A DNA stretch of 47,039 nucleotides from Tannerellaceae bacterium (GTDB lineage: Bacteria; Bacteroidota; Bacteroidia; Bacteroidales; Tannerellaceae), in contig JAJQAZ010000172.1 of NCBI GenBank assembly GCA_021203545.1, positions 1-47,039 on the forward strand, read 5' to 3'. Shown here piece after piece: positions 24,961-33,742 of this stretch. Position 1 is the stretch's first letter. Every line of letters begins with the position of its first letter. The notes under the pieces were generated by a model. It ran no database searches and was not told the origin of the DNA. It saw only the letters and a list, made by a program, of their open reading frames with translations. The position numbers were made by a program, and so were the translations under genes.

Positions 24961-26844
24961 TTATTTTTCATTTCCAAGATGAATCCCGCTCATCAGTTCG
25001 TTGTACTCTTTTTCGTCCTGATTCATCTTATCGTACCAGTTCTTTTTGAGGATCAGGGTTGTGATACCTAAGATCAGGACTGTTGTGAATAAGGGTAAGC
25101 CTTCTTTTATTACGATATACATGGGGATGGCTGTCAGACATAACTGCCAGATAATACCGATGGCTACGTTGAACATATCCCGTTTAAAATTCCTGTTCCG
25201 TTTTACCTGCGGATACCGGGCAATCGCTTTATCGGCAATTGGTTTCCAGAATCCCCAGGGACGAACACGGATGTAAAAGTTGATCAATGTTTCTTCTTCT
25301 GTCGGTTCTGTTACCAAAGTTCCAACTATACAACCTACTAATGATATAACCATCAGTAACGGGAAGTAATACAGCGGTAATGTACCCGGGAAGAAAGAAG
25401 GAACAATCATAGCTGCCAGAATACCGGCCAGCATACCCCAGAAATAACCATGGCCATTGAAACGCCACCAATGCCATTTCAACACGTTAGCGGCTATATA
25501 TCCACCATACAAAGCAGAGACAATCCATTGAAGAACCGAATTAATATCCTTTACAAAGAATCCTATGATAGTACTAAAAACAACTACTAATACGGAAATC
25601 AGATAACTGGAACGAATCTGTGTCTTCGTCGATGCTTTTGGATTGATATATTTTAGATAAACATCATTTACCAGATAAGCCGGAGCAGCATTAACCGTAG
25701 AGGCAAAAGTAGACATAAACGCAGCCAATAAACCAGCCAGTAAAAGACCTGCCAGGCCAACCGGAACAAACTCACCTATGGCACGGGGCAGAATGGTTTC
25801 AAAATCAATGGCATCACCCATCAACCGGAAATCTTCACTAAAGAAAACAATTGCCAAAACTGCAAAACCCATAATCATAAGGTAACGGGGTATCAATAAA
25901 ATAACAGGTGCGGAACCACTCATTAAAGCGGCTTCTTTTGGACTTTTACAAGCCAGTACTTTCTGCATATCATAGTTTGGAGCAGGCCCTGCCATACTCA
26001 TAAAGATTCCTTTAAATAACATCATCATAATAACGATCGTAAATAAACCGTACTGATCTTCCTTCATTTTCGTCATTACACTTGGAAACAGATTAGCCCA
26101 ATCCAAATCAAGTGTCCACCCGAAAAATGGGGTACTCCATCCCTCTGGTGTATGAGCTGCCAACATTTCCGGAGAAACATTCACCATGGCAATAACACCA
26201 ATAACAATTCCCGAAACAGTCATAATTGCAAACTGTACCACATCTGTCCATACGATACTTAACATTCCTCCCAGCATTACATAAAAAGTTGCTATCGTGG
26301 TGAAGAATATACCGTATAGATGAGGTACATATTCCGGAGCCACATCGAAGGGTACATACTGCGAAACAATCTCCCACGGGAAAAATATCTCCATAAACTT
26401 ACCAATCCCGATAAACCCATAACTCAAAAATCCTAATACCCCAATTACAGCATAGAGAATAACGATCGTATGAGACAGGTTGGCACCCCTGCCATAGCCA
26501 AACCGGGTACGTATCCATTCGGCTCCGGTCAATACATTGGAACGGCGTAGCCAGATAGAAAGGTAGACCATCAGAAATATCTGATTAAATACCGGCCATA
26601 ACCAGGGAATCCATAAACTTTTCATTCCATACACAAATGCAAGATAAACCATCCACATGGTACCGGAAATATCAAACATTCCGGAAGCATTGGAAAGTCC
26701 CAGCATATAAAAAGGTAAAGTTTTACCTCCCAGGAAATAAGAATCAAGATTTTTAGAAGCTCTCTTTTTAAGAATCAAGCCTATCACTACCATGATCACC
26801 AGATAAGCAGCGATAATTAAAACATCAATTAGTTGTAACTTCAT
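24961..26844 (-). CDS. Sodium:solute symporter (SSS family)
   Basis: A 627-aa polytopic membrane protein with roughly 14 hydrophobic helices. The N-terminal IAAYLVIMVVIGLILKKRASKNLDSYFLGGKTLPFYMLGLSNASGMFD region is the SSS signature, and the GLAGLLLAGLLAAFMSTFASTVNAAPAYLVNDVY stretch (about 360-395) is the sodium-site helix. It imports a sugar or sugar derivative with sodium (family knowledge; substrate unknown). Nearness to GH130 suggests a manno-oligosaccharide-related substrate, only by inference. Confidence 0.9.
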   Translation of the reverse strand: MKLQLIDVLIIAAYLVIMVVIGLILKKRASKNLDSYFLGGKTLPFYMLGLSNASGMFDISGTMWMVYLAFVYGMKSLWIPWLWPVFNQIFLMVYLSIWLRRSNVLTGAEWIRTRFGYGRGANLSHTIVILYAVIGVLGFLSYGFIGIGKFMEIFFPWEIVSQYVPFDVAPEYVPHLYGIFFTTIATFYVMLGGMLSIVWTDVVQFAIMTVSGIVIGVIAMVNVSPEMLAAHTPEGWSTPFFGWTLDLDWANLFPSVMTKMKEDQYGLFTIVIMMMLFKGIFMSMAGPAPNYDMQKVLACKSPKEAALMSGSAPVILLIPRYLMIMGFAVLAIVFFSEDFRLMGDAIDFETILPRAIGEFVPVGLAGLLLAGLLAAFMSTFASTVNAAPAYLVNDVYLKYINPKASTKTQIRSSYLISVLVVVFSTIIGFFVKDINSVLQWIVSALYGGYIAANVLKWHWWRFNGHGYFWGMLAGILAAMIVPSFFPGTLPLYYFPLLMVISLVGCIVGTLVTEPTEEETLINFYIRVRPWGFWKPIADKAIARYPQVKRNRNFKRDMFNVAIGIIWQLCLTAIPMYIVIKEGLPLFTTVLILGITTLILKKNWYDKMNQDEKEYNELMSGIHLGNEK

Positions 26845-27034
26845 GAAATTAGATTTTAATTAGGATAAACGAATAGGTGTTATTTTGTTTAGTAAAAATA
26901 AATTTCTACGTTGAAATTGGTCCATATCTGTTTTTTGTTGTACTGTTTTTGCTGTTTATTATTGTGTTTTTAAAAATCCTGCGCTAAAGTAATAATTCTA
27001 ACCACTATTACCTGCAAATCCTATCCCTTTTTTA

Positions 27035-27619
27035 TTAATTATTTAGTTTATATAACAAGCTGTTCCAATCATCATCTTCCTGCAACGGATCAGTATAAAT
27101 AGGTTCTGCGTTAGATGTCCGGGCAAGGACTCTTTCTAACCTGATGTAACCGGTATCCTCATATCTTTCAGAGATGTATACTATTTTATTTGCTTTATCA
27201 ACTACATACATACGTGGCAGGGCCGTCTTCATTGTAAATTTTGGAAGAATCTCCCCGTATTCATCCGGATACAAAGAAAAAGGAATTGAGTGCTCTTTGC
27301 GGTAATTATTCAACTCTTTATCAGTGTGTCCTACACCAATTGGCAAGAGCATAAAATCAGCATTTTCATGGTAGCCCGGCCATATAAACCGTTCGATAGA
27401 CTTTAATTCTTCGAAACATGTAACAGAGGATATATCAAAAAAAACAATCAATATAATTTTATTCAAATAAGGATTTATAGTCAGGCGGTTTCCATCATCA
27501 TGTATAATATAAAATTCGGGCATACCTTGTTCCAACTCAAGCTCTACAGAGGGTGTTTGAGTGTATGCAGATAAAAAAAAGCCTGTAAATAACAGCATAA
27601 TCCCTACTATTCTTTTCAT
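27035..27619 (-). CDS. Exported thioredoxin-fold protein with single cysteine
   Basis: A 194-aa protein with a signal peptide (MKRIVGIMLLFTGFFLSAYTQ). The thioredoxin/AhpC-like pattern is visible: IILIVFFDISSVTCFEEL (about 50-67), DFMLLPIGVG and KTALPRMYVVDKANKIVYISE with the cis-Pro loop. Only one cysteine remains where CxxC is usual, so ordinary disulfide exchange is unlikely. Its partner is unknown. It stands as a single gene between the symporter and iorB. Confidence 0.65.
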   Translation of the reverse strand: MKRIVGIMLLFTGFFLSAYTQTPSVELELEQGMPEFYIIHDDGNRLTINPYLNKIILIVFFDISSVTCFEELKSIERFIWPGYHENADFMLLPIGVGHTDKELNNYRKEHSIPFSLYPDEYGEILPKFTMKTALPRMYVVDKANKIVYISERYEDTGYIRLERVLARTSNAEPIYTDPLQEDDDWNSLLYKLNN

Positions 27620-27689
27620 CGTGTTGAACGTTTACTATTTTAGGACTATACATTTTTTACAGGCTTTTTGTTCAAAAACAGGAATTTAA

Positions 27690-28271
27690 CTATTTTCCGT
27701 TTAAAGCTATATCATACCCTGCTTTTAAAGCACGCAGATTCATGTCAACAACTTCGGGTCCTTTACGGTCAAAAATCCGCCGGACACCTTCTTCTATCTT
27801 AGCGTATTCAATCCCGATAAAAGGCGTTGCAGCTCCCAGCATCACAATATTAGCTGCACGCGCTGTGGCTACCTCTCTGGCAATAGCTTCTACGTCCAGA
27901 ATTACTTTTTGAGGAAGTTTGTTTAACTCTTCCATAACCTTATCCATGTCCGGATAGTTTGGAATATTAATATAAGGTTGGGAATTAGTTACCAACCAAC
28001 CCTCTTTTTTTAAATAAGGTAAATAACGAAGGCTCTCCATAGGTTCAAGTGATATAATCAGATCGGCTTGTCCTTTTGGTATCAGGTCGGAAGCAATGGG
28101 TTGATTCGATAAACGCAGATTGGATTGCACATCCCCTCCCCGCTGGCTCATACCATGTACCTCGGCCTGTTTCATATAAAGACCCTCTTTCAAAGCTGCT
28201 TCGCCAATGACGGCTGCAATGGAAAGAATACCCTGCCCTCCTACTCCGGATAGTATAATGTCTGTTTTCAT
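27690..28271 (-). CDS. iorB: Indolepyruvate:ferredoxin oxidoreductase, beta subunit
   Basis: A 193-aa protein. GVGGQGILSIAAVIGEAALKEG (about 9-30) and HGMSQRGGDVQSNLRLS (about 38-55) are diagnostic of the gamma-type domain of 2-oxoacid:ferredoxin oxidoreductases. With IorA it oxidises aryl pyruvates to aryl-acetyl-CoA while reducing ferredoxin, in amino-acid fermentation. It lies downstream of iorA, separated by a 150-bp repeat (28284-28433). Confidence 0.93.
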   Translation of the reverse strand: MKTDIILSGVGGQGILSIAAVIGEAALKEGLYMKQAEVHGMSQRGGDVQSNLRLSNQPIASDLIPKGQADLIISLEPMESLRYLPYLKKEGWLVTNSQPYINIPNYPDMDKVMEELNKLPQKVILDVEAIAREVATARAANIVMLGAATPFIGIEYAKIEEGVRRIFDRKGPEVVDMNLRALKAGYDIALNGK

Positions 28272-28283
28272 AATTCTTTTTTT

Positions 28284-28433
28284 AAGTAGTTATCACTCCT
28301 TTCAGTCGTTAGTAGTCATCAGTCACTACGCTTCTTAGTAGTCAAGTAGTAATAATAAAAAAATATTCGTTGTATTTCTACTTGACTACTTGACTACTAA
28401 CGAACGAAGTGAGTGATGACTCCTTGACTACTT
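28284..28433. repeat. AGTAGTCA interspersed repeat, copy 1
   Basis: Multiple AGTAGTCA / TGACTACT units in inverted arrangement surround an AT-rich centre and the phrase CGAACGAAGTGAGTGATGACT. It separates iorA from iorB. Related copies occur at 30660-30785 and 41617-41767. Confidence 0.65.
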
Positions 28434-28435
28434 AA

Positions 28436-29725
28436 TTATTTCTTCTTTCTCTTTAATGTCTGGATACACTCCCGGCATGGAATAATAACCGATACGCCCG
28501 GATATTGAATTTCTTCCCGGATTACCTGTTTCATCTCTTCGTAGTTTTTCTTTAACGGAACGAAACTACGCACATGCTCCGGCTTTACCCCTAACCCCAG
28601 GCAGATAGCCTGTAAACGTCCAGTTCCGGCAGAATCCTGTCCTCCGGTCATCGCTGTTGTTTCATTATCAGCAATAACGATCATTACATTGCTGTTTTCA
28701 TTCACACAATCCAGTAATCCGGTCATACCCGAATGAGTAAAAGTAGAATCGCCTATTACCCCAATAGAAGGATATACACCCGCATCAGCCGCCCCTTTTG
28801 CCATAGTAATGGCGGCTCCCATATCCACGCAGGTATCCAGTGTACGGAAAGGAGGCAAAACACCCAACGTATAGCATCCGATATCACCAAATACTTTGGC
28901 CCCTTCGTATTCTTTTATTACTTCATTCATTGCATCAAACAGATCACGGTGTCCGCATCCCTGGCAAAGAGCCGGTGGACGTTGTTCCACAACTTCCGGA
29001 ATTTCATACCAGGAAACAATTTCTTTACCCAATGCTTTTCCTACCGAATCGGGAGTTAGTTCGCCATCTCTCTGCAAAGTACCATTTAACCGACCGTGAA
29101 CAGGTTTACCTATACCCAGAAATCCTTTAATTGCCTCTTCTACGACAGGGTAACCTTCTTCCAAAACCAATATCTCATCGCATTCGGAAACCAGCTTCTC
29201 CACCTCTTTACGGGGCAACGGATATTGGCCTATTTTTAGTACCGGATGCGGATAACCATCCGGATAATTCTCGGACAGATAATTAAATGCGATACCGGTT
29301 GTAATAATTCCCAACCGTTTATCCAATGCATCAATATAACGATTGTAAGGAGATGTTTTCGAAACAGCTGTGAACTCCTCCTGCGCCGCAAGTAACGCTT
29401 TATACCTTTTACGGGCAAAAGCCGGCAGAAGAATATAACGGAAACGTCCGTCTTCCGGACAATTCATTTCATTCTGAGGTTGTTGCCTCCGTCTGATTAC
29501 CCCGGAACGGGAATGAGCCAAACGGGTGGTGATACGTAATAAAATAGGATAACCAAGTTTTTCAGATAGTTCAAATCCATCATATACCATATCATAGGCT
29601 TCCTGTTGATTGGAAGGTTCAAGCATGGGTAGCATAGCAAAGTTACCATACACGCGGTTATCCTGTTCATTCTGGGAGGAGTGCATAGAAGGATCATCGG
29701 CCGTTACAATAACCAGCCCCCCCAT
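28436..29725 (-). CDS. iorA: Indolepyruvate:ferredoxin oxidoreductase alpha subunit, C-terminal part
   Basis: A 429-aa ORF starting at an internal ATG (MGGLVIVTADDPSMHSSQNEQDNR). It contains the TPP-binding half: PALCQGCGHRDLF (about 250-262), GDIGCYTLGVLPPF, DMGAAITMAKGA, GDSTFTHSGMTGL and NVMIVIADNETTAMTGGQDSAGTGR. The N-terminal pyrimidine-binding part lies in another frame in 29694-30023. Removing one G from the G7 tract (29717-29723) rejoins both into a 528-aa protein, the normal IorA size. Confidence 0.88.
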   Translation of the reverse strand: MGGLVIVTADDPSMHSSQNEQDNRVYGNFAMLPMLEPSNQQEAYDMVYDGFELSEKLGYPILLRITTRLAHSRSGVIRRRQQPQNEMNCPEDGRFRYILLPAFARKRYKALLAAQEEFTAVSKTSPYNRYIDALDKRLGIITTGIAFNYLSENYPDGYPHPVLKIGQYPLPRKEVEKLVSECDEILVLEEGYPVVEEAIKGFLGIGKPVHGRLNGTLQRDGELTPDSVGKALGKEIVSWYEIPEVVEQRPPALCQGCGHRDLFDAMNEVIKEYEGAKVFGDIGCYTLGVLPPFRTLDTCVDMGAAITMAKGAADAGVYPSIGVIGDSTFTHSGMTGLLDCVNENSNVMIVIADNETTAMTGGQDSAGTGRLQAICLGLGVKPEHVRSFVPLKKNYEEMKQVIREEIQYPGVSVIIPCRECIQTLKRKKK

Positions 29726-30023
29726 TTATACCTGTCATAGCTGCATTCATAAAACAATCGGATGCAACATTCAGGCCAACGTGCTTCATACAACACAACG
29801 CCCGTTTACCGGCATAACTCATACCCAACGCTGTTTCGAGCGCTGTTTTTTCATTGGCACTCCAATTACTATAAATTCCTTTAGCTTTAGCATCAGCCGA
29901 TTGCTGTATATATTCCGTGATTTCTGTAGAAGGAGTTCCCGGATAAGCATAGACTCCGGATAGTCCGGCATCAATAGCAGCCTGTGCAATCGCTTCATCT
30001 CCTAAAAATAAGTGTTTCTCCAT
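29694..30023 (-). CDS. iorA: Indolepyruvate:ferredoxin oxidoreductase alpha subunit, N-terminal part
   Basis: A 109-aa ORF with the true start MEKHLFLGDEAIAQAAIDAG. YAYPGTPSTEI (about 25-35), NEKTALETALGMSYAG and CMKHVGLNVASDCFMNAAMTGINGG are IorA family motifs. After NGG the frame is lost at a G7 tract and soon stops (GYCNGR). It precedes the C-terminal part in the normal order and follows a -7 box at 30050-30057. Confidence 0.88.
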   Translation of the reverse strand: MEKHLFLGDEAIAQAAIDAGLSGVYAYPGTPSTEITEYIQQSADAKAKGIYSNWSANEKTALETALGMSYAGKRALCCMKHVGLNVASDCFMNAAMTGINGGAGYCNGR

Positions 30024-30049
30024 GGTTTGTTTTTTGTTTTTCTTCCAAA

Positions 30050-30057
30050 CAAAGATA
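30050..30057 (-). promoter_or_regulatory. -7 box of iorA promoter
   Basis: TATCTTTG on the minus strand matches TAnnTTTG and lies about 27 bp before the iorA start. No good -33 box is seen; the heptamer tract occupies that region. Confidence 0.5.
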
Positions 30058-30063
30058 GAGAAG

Positions 30064-30096
30064 AAAATGAAAAATGAAGAATGAAAAATAAAAAAT
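30064..30096 (-). repeat. Heptamer tract upstream of iorA
   Basis: GAAAAAT-like units, again in the ATTTTTC orientation toward the gene. They lie just upstream of the iorA -7 box. Confidence 0.55.
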
Positions 30097-30182
30097 TAAG
30101 GAGAAGACGTTTGAGATTCATTTTTATTTTATTCAGCCCATAAAATTAAAGAAATATTTCATCATTGGATAAAAAGAATGTT

Positions 30183-30190
30183 TACCTTTG
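30183..30190 (+). promoter_or_regulatory. -7 box of mce promoter
   Basis: TACCTTTG matches TAnnTTTG, 45 bp upstream of the epimerase ATG. The -33 region is only weakly matched (TTTC at 30157-30160). Confidence 0.5.
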
Positions 30191-30235
30191 CTGCCAGATT
30201 AATAACACATTACTAATATTTAATTTACATACAAC

Positions 30236-30649
30236 ATGGAACTTACACATATCGAGCATCTTGGTATAGCTGTAAAGAGCATCGATGCTTGCTTACCTTA
30301 CTACGAAGGTGTTTTAGGCCTTAAATGTTATAACATTGAAGTAGTTGAAGATCAAAAAGTAAAAACCGCATTCTTTAAAGTAGGACAAACTAAAATCGAA
30401 CTGCTGGAGCCTACAAGCGAAGACAGTACAATCGCAAAATTTATCGAGAAAAAAGGAGAAGGCATCCACCATATTGCTTTCGCTGTTCCTTCTGTACAGG
30501 AGGCTCTGGACGAAGCCGCCTCTAAAGGTATCCAACTGATAGATAAAGCGCCCCGTGGTGGTGCCGAAGGTTTGGAAATTGCCTTTCTGCATCCGAAATC
30601 AACCTGCAGTGTATTGACAGAACTTTGCCAGGAACCGGCGGATAAATAA
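30236..30649 (+). CDS. mce: Methylmalonyl-CoA epimerase
   Basis: A 137-aa glyoxalase-fold protein. THIEHLGIAV at the start provides the first metal His, the GIHHIAFAV motif (77-85) the second, and the C-terminal VLTEL the Glu. It interconverts (R)- and (S)-methylmalonyl-CoA. Its place before the decarboxylase genes links methylmalonyl-CoA mutase output to decarboxylation to propionyl-CoA. Confidence 0.93.
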   Translation: MELTHIEHLGIAVKSIDACLPYYEGVLGLKCYNIEVVEDQKVKTAFFKVGQTKIELLEPTSEDSTIAKFIEKKGEGIHHIAFAVPSVQEALDEAASKGIQLIDKAPRGGAEGLEIAFLHPKSTCSVLTELCQEPADK

Positions 30650-30659
30650 TATATTTTGA

Positions 30660-30785
30660 AGTAGTCAAGGAGTTATCAGCCACATACGTGGCTTAGGAGT
30701 TATCATTCGCTTCACTCACTAGTAGTCAAGGAGATTTTCTACTTAACTACCAACGAACGTAGTGAGTGATAACTACTTGACTACT
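30660..30785. repeat. AGTAGTCA interspersed repeat, copy 2
   Basis: The same AGTAGTCA/TGACTACT units and AACGAACGTAGTGAGTGAT phrase as copy 1, here between mce and mmdA. Confidence 0.65.
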
Positions 30786-30826
30786 ATAAAAAGAAATTTA
30801 CTAACAACAAATCATACATAAATACA

Positions 30827-32380
30827 ATGAGTAACCAGCTTGAAAAAGTAAAAGAGCTTATCGCCCTTCGTGAAAAAGCACGCCTTGGTGGTGGTGAAAA
30901 GAGAATTGAGAACCAACACAAAAAAGGTAAATACACTGCCCGCGAACGTATCGCAATGCTTCTGGATGAAGGTAGCTTCGAAGAGTTCGACATGTTCGTT
31001 CAGCACCGTTCTACCAACTTCGGTATAGAAAAAACCAAATTTCTGGGTGATGGTATTGTAACCGGTTACGGTACAATCGAAGGTCGTCTGGTATACATCT
31101 ATGCGCAGGATTTTACAGTATTCGGTGGTGCACTGTCTGAAACACTGGCACTGAAAATCTGTAAAGTAATGGACCAGGCCATGAAAATGGGTGCTCCTGT
31201 TATCGGATTAAATGATTCAGGGGGCGCACGTATTCAGGAAGGTGTAAACGCATTGGCAGGATATGCTGAAATATTCCAGCGTAACATCCTTGCTTCCGGT
31301 GTTGTTCCACAAATATCAAGTATTTTCGGTCCTTGTGCCGGAGGTGCGGTTTATTCGCCGGCTCTGACCGATTTCAATATTATGACTGAAGGAACCAGTT
31401 ACATGTTCCTTACCGGTCCCAAAGTAGTAAAAACCGTAACAGGTGAAGACGTTACACAGGAAGAATTAGGGGGTGCCAGCGTACATTCTACTAAATCAGG
31501 AGTTGCTCACTTTGCTGTACCTACAGAAGAAGAAGGTCTGCAACTAATTAGAAAACTTCTTAGTTACCTGCCACAGAACAACCTTGAAGAAGCTCCATTG
31601 GTAACCTGCGACGACCCGATTGATCGTCTGGACGATGTTCTGGACGAAATCATCCCTGACAATCCAAACCAGGCATATGATATGTATGAAGTAATCGGTA
31701 CGATCGTTGACAACAACGAATTCCTTGAAGTACATGCTGATTATGCTAAAAATATCATTGTTGGTTTCGCCCGTTTCAACGGACAATCAGTAGGTATTGT
31801 AGCCAACCAGCCGAAGATTATGGCAGGCTGTCTGGATAGCAACGCATCCCGTAAAGCCGGACGTTTTGTGCGTTTCTGTGACGCTTTCAATATTCCGTTG
31901 GTAACATTGGTCGACGTACCGGGATTCCTTCCGGGAACAGGCCAGGAATACAACGGAGTAATTCTGCACGGAGCCAAATTACTGTATGCTTACGGTGAAG
32001 CTACTGTACCTAAAGTAACCGTTACTCTGCGTAAATCTTACGGTGGTGCTTATTGTGTGATGAGTTCAAAACACCTGCGTGGCGATATGAACTATGCATG
32101 GCCAACTGCCGAAATCGCAGTAATGGGACCAAGCGGTGCCGTAGAAGTTATCTTTGCTAAAGAAGTAGCTGCTGCTGAAGATCCTGCTGCCTGCGCCGCA
32201 GAAAAAGAAGCAGAATACAAAAAGGCATTTGCTAATCCATACAATGCAGCTCAGTATGGTTACATTGACGATGTGATCGAACCACGTAACAGCCGCTTCC
32301 GGATTATCCGTGCTTTACAGCAATTACAGACTAAAAAACTGTCAAATCCGGCGAAGAAACACGATAACATGCCTCTGTAA
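30827..32380 (+). CDS. mmdA: Methylmalonyl-CoA decarboxylase alpha / carboxyltransferase subunit
   Basis: A 517-aa protein with the acyl-CoA carboxyltransferase folds: [34 protein letters not shown] (about 103-136), [20 protein letters not shown], and the C-terminal [33 protein letters not shown] and [18 protein letters not shown]. With the biotin carrier and beta subunit it moves CO2 from methylmalonyl-CoA to biotin. A PCC beta role is possible by homology, but the membrane partner genes point to the sodium-pumping decarboxylase. Confidence 0.93.
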   Translation: MSNQLEKVKELIALREKARLGGGEKRIENQHKKGKYTARERIAMLLDEGSFEEFDMFVQHRSTNFGIEKTKFLGDGIVTGYGTIEGRLVYIYAQDFTVFGGALSETLALKICKVMDQAMKMGAPVIGLNDSGGARIQEGVNALAGYAEIFQRNILASGVVPQISSIFGPCAGGAVYSPALTDFNIMTEGTSYMFLTGPKVVKTVTGEDVTQEELGGASVHSTKSGVAHFAVPTEEEGLQLIRKLLSYLPQNNLEEAPLVTCDDPIDRLDDVLDEIIPDNPNQAYDMYEVIGTIVDNNEFLEVHADYAKNIIVGFARFNGQSVGIVANQPKIMAGCLDSNASRKAGRFVRFCDAFNIPLVTLVDVPGFLPGTGQEYNGVILHGAKLLYAYGEATVPKVTVTLRKSYGGAYCVMSSKHLRGDMNYAWPTAEIAVMGPSGAVEVIFAKEVAAAEDPAACAAEKEAEYKKAFANPYNAAQYGYIDDVIEPRNSRFRIIRALQQLQTKKLSNPAKKHDNMPL

Positions 32381-32394
32381 TTCTTAAAAGAGTA

Positions 32395-33285
32395 ATGAAT
32401 ATGATAAAAAATAAAATAAAGATATTCATGATGCTGATAGTGCTTTTTGTTGCAGGAGCAAAAGCACAAAACTCATCATCTATGCGTATCAACGAAGTTC
32501 TGGTTATCAACGAAGATAACTTCGTGGATGATTACGGTAAGCGTAGCGGTTGGGTTGAATTATTTAATAGTTCGGCCGGAACCGTTGATATTCGTGGTTG
32601 TTTTCTGACAAATGACAAAAATAACCCCCGGTTATACCCAATTCCAAAAGGGGATGTTTTAACCAGTGTAAAACCTGGCCAGCATGTTCTTTTCTGGGCA
32701 GACGGACAACCCGGGCGTGGTACCTTCCACCTGAACTTTACTCTTGATCCTTATAAAGAGAACTATATCGCATTATATGATGCGGATGGTAAAACGTTAA
32801 TTGATGAAGTTACAATTCCGGCTGGTCAACGCCCGGATATTAGTTATGGTCGTCTGATTGACGGAGGAGAAGAATTAGGTATTCTGGGGAAAGTAACTCC
32901 AAGTACTAATAATGTTACATTAGATAGTAATGAGAAAATTGAGAATTTTAAAACGAAAGACGCATGGGGTATCGTGATGACTCTTACTGCTATGTTTGTT
33001 GTATTCTCAGCTTTGGTATTATTGTATGTAATCTTTAAAAACATTGGAATTGCAGCTATTAAAGCAAGTAAACGAAATGTTAAGAAAACCGGAGATGAGA
33101 CAGTTTCAACCAAGACAAGTGCTTATACCGGTGAGATCATTGCGGCCATCTCGGCTGCTTTGCATGAGTTTAACGAAGATGCACACGATGTGGAAGATAC
33201 GGTTCTTACCATTAAGAAAGTAACCCGTTCTTATTCTCCATGGAGTTCTAAGATTTATACATTACGTGAAACTCCGAAAAAATAA
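32395..33285 (+). CDS. Lamin-tail domain / OadG-like fusion subunit
   Basis: A 296-aa protein. A signal peptide (about 1-24) is followed by a lamin-tail-like domain (about 30-165: RINEVLVINEDNF, SGWVELFNSS, HLNFTLDPYKENYIALYD). One transmembrane helix spans about 191-214, and the C-terminal cytoplasmic tail (SAYTGEIIAAISAALHEFNE and SYSPWSSKIY) resembles the gamma subunit of oxaloacetate/methylmalonyl-CoA decarboxylases. The gamma subunit anchors the complex; the outer domain is unusual. It starts 14 bp after mmdA. Confidence 0.75.
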   Translation: MNMIKNKIKIFMMLIVLFVAGAKAQNSSSMRINEVLVINEDNFVDDYGKRSGWVELFNSSAGTVDIRGCFLTNDKNNPRLYPIPKGDVLTSVKPGQHVLFWADGQPGRGTFHLNFTLDPYKENYIALYDADGKTLIDEVTIPAGQRPDISYGRLIDGGEELGILGKVTPSTNNVTLDSNEKIENFKTKDAWGIVMTLTAMFVVFSALVLLYVIFKNIGIAAIKASKRNVKKTGDETVSTKTSAYTGEIIAAISAALHEFNEDAHDVEDTVLTIKKVTRSYSPWSSKIYTLRETPKK

Positions 33286-33312
33286 TTCTATCAATACATT
33301 ATTTCTAAAACA

Positions 33313-33738
33313 ATGAAAGAATATAAATATACAATCAACGGTAATGTTTATAAAGTAGTAATAAACAAAGTTGAAGATACGATAGCTGAAGTAGAAGTAA
33401 ACGGAGCTCCTTACAAAGTAGAAATGGATCGTCCGGCTAAAAAAGTAGTAACTGTTAAACGTGCAGTACAGGCACCTACTACAGCCAGCGGTGCTCCGGT
33501 TGTATCCCGGCCGGCAGGTGGATCAAAAGGTGCTGTTAAATCTCCGCTTCCGGGAGTTATTCTGGATGTTAAATGCAAAGTAGGTGATGATGTTAAGAAA
33601 GGACAGACTCTTCTTATTCTGGAAGCCATGAAAATGGAAAACAGCATCAATGCCGACCGCGATGGTAAAGTAACTGAAGTAAAAGTAAACAAAGGCGACT
33701 CTGTACTCGAAGGTGCGGACCTCGTTGTAATCGGATAA
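33313..33738 (+). CDS. mmdC: Biotin carrier subunit of methylmalonyl-CoA decarboxylase
   Basis: A 141-aa protein with a Pro/Ala-rich flexible linker (about 52-75) and a biotinyl domain with EAMKMEN, the biotinylated lysine being K107. KSPLPGVILDVKCKVGD is the usual lead-in. It ferries CO2 from MmdA to the membrane beta subunit. The next gene starts 4 bp after its stop. Confidence 0.92.
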   Translation: MKEYKYTINGNVYKVVINKVEDTIAEVEVNGAPYKVEMDRPAKKVVTVKRAVQAPTTASGAPVVSRPAGGSKGAVKSPLPGVILDVKCKVGDDVKKGQTLLILEAMKMENSINADRDGKVTEVKVNKGDSVLEGADLVVIG

Positions 33739-33742
33739 GAAT

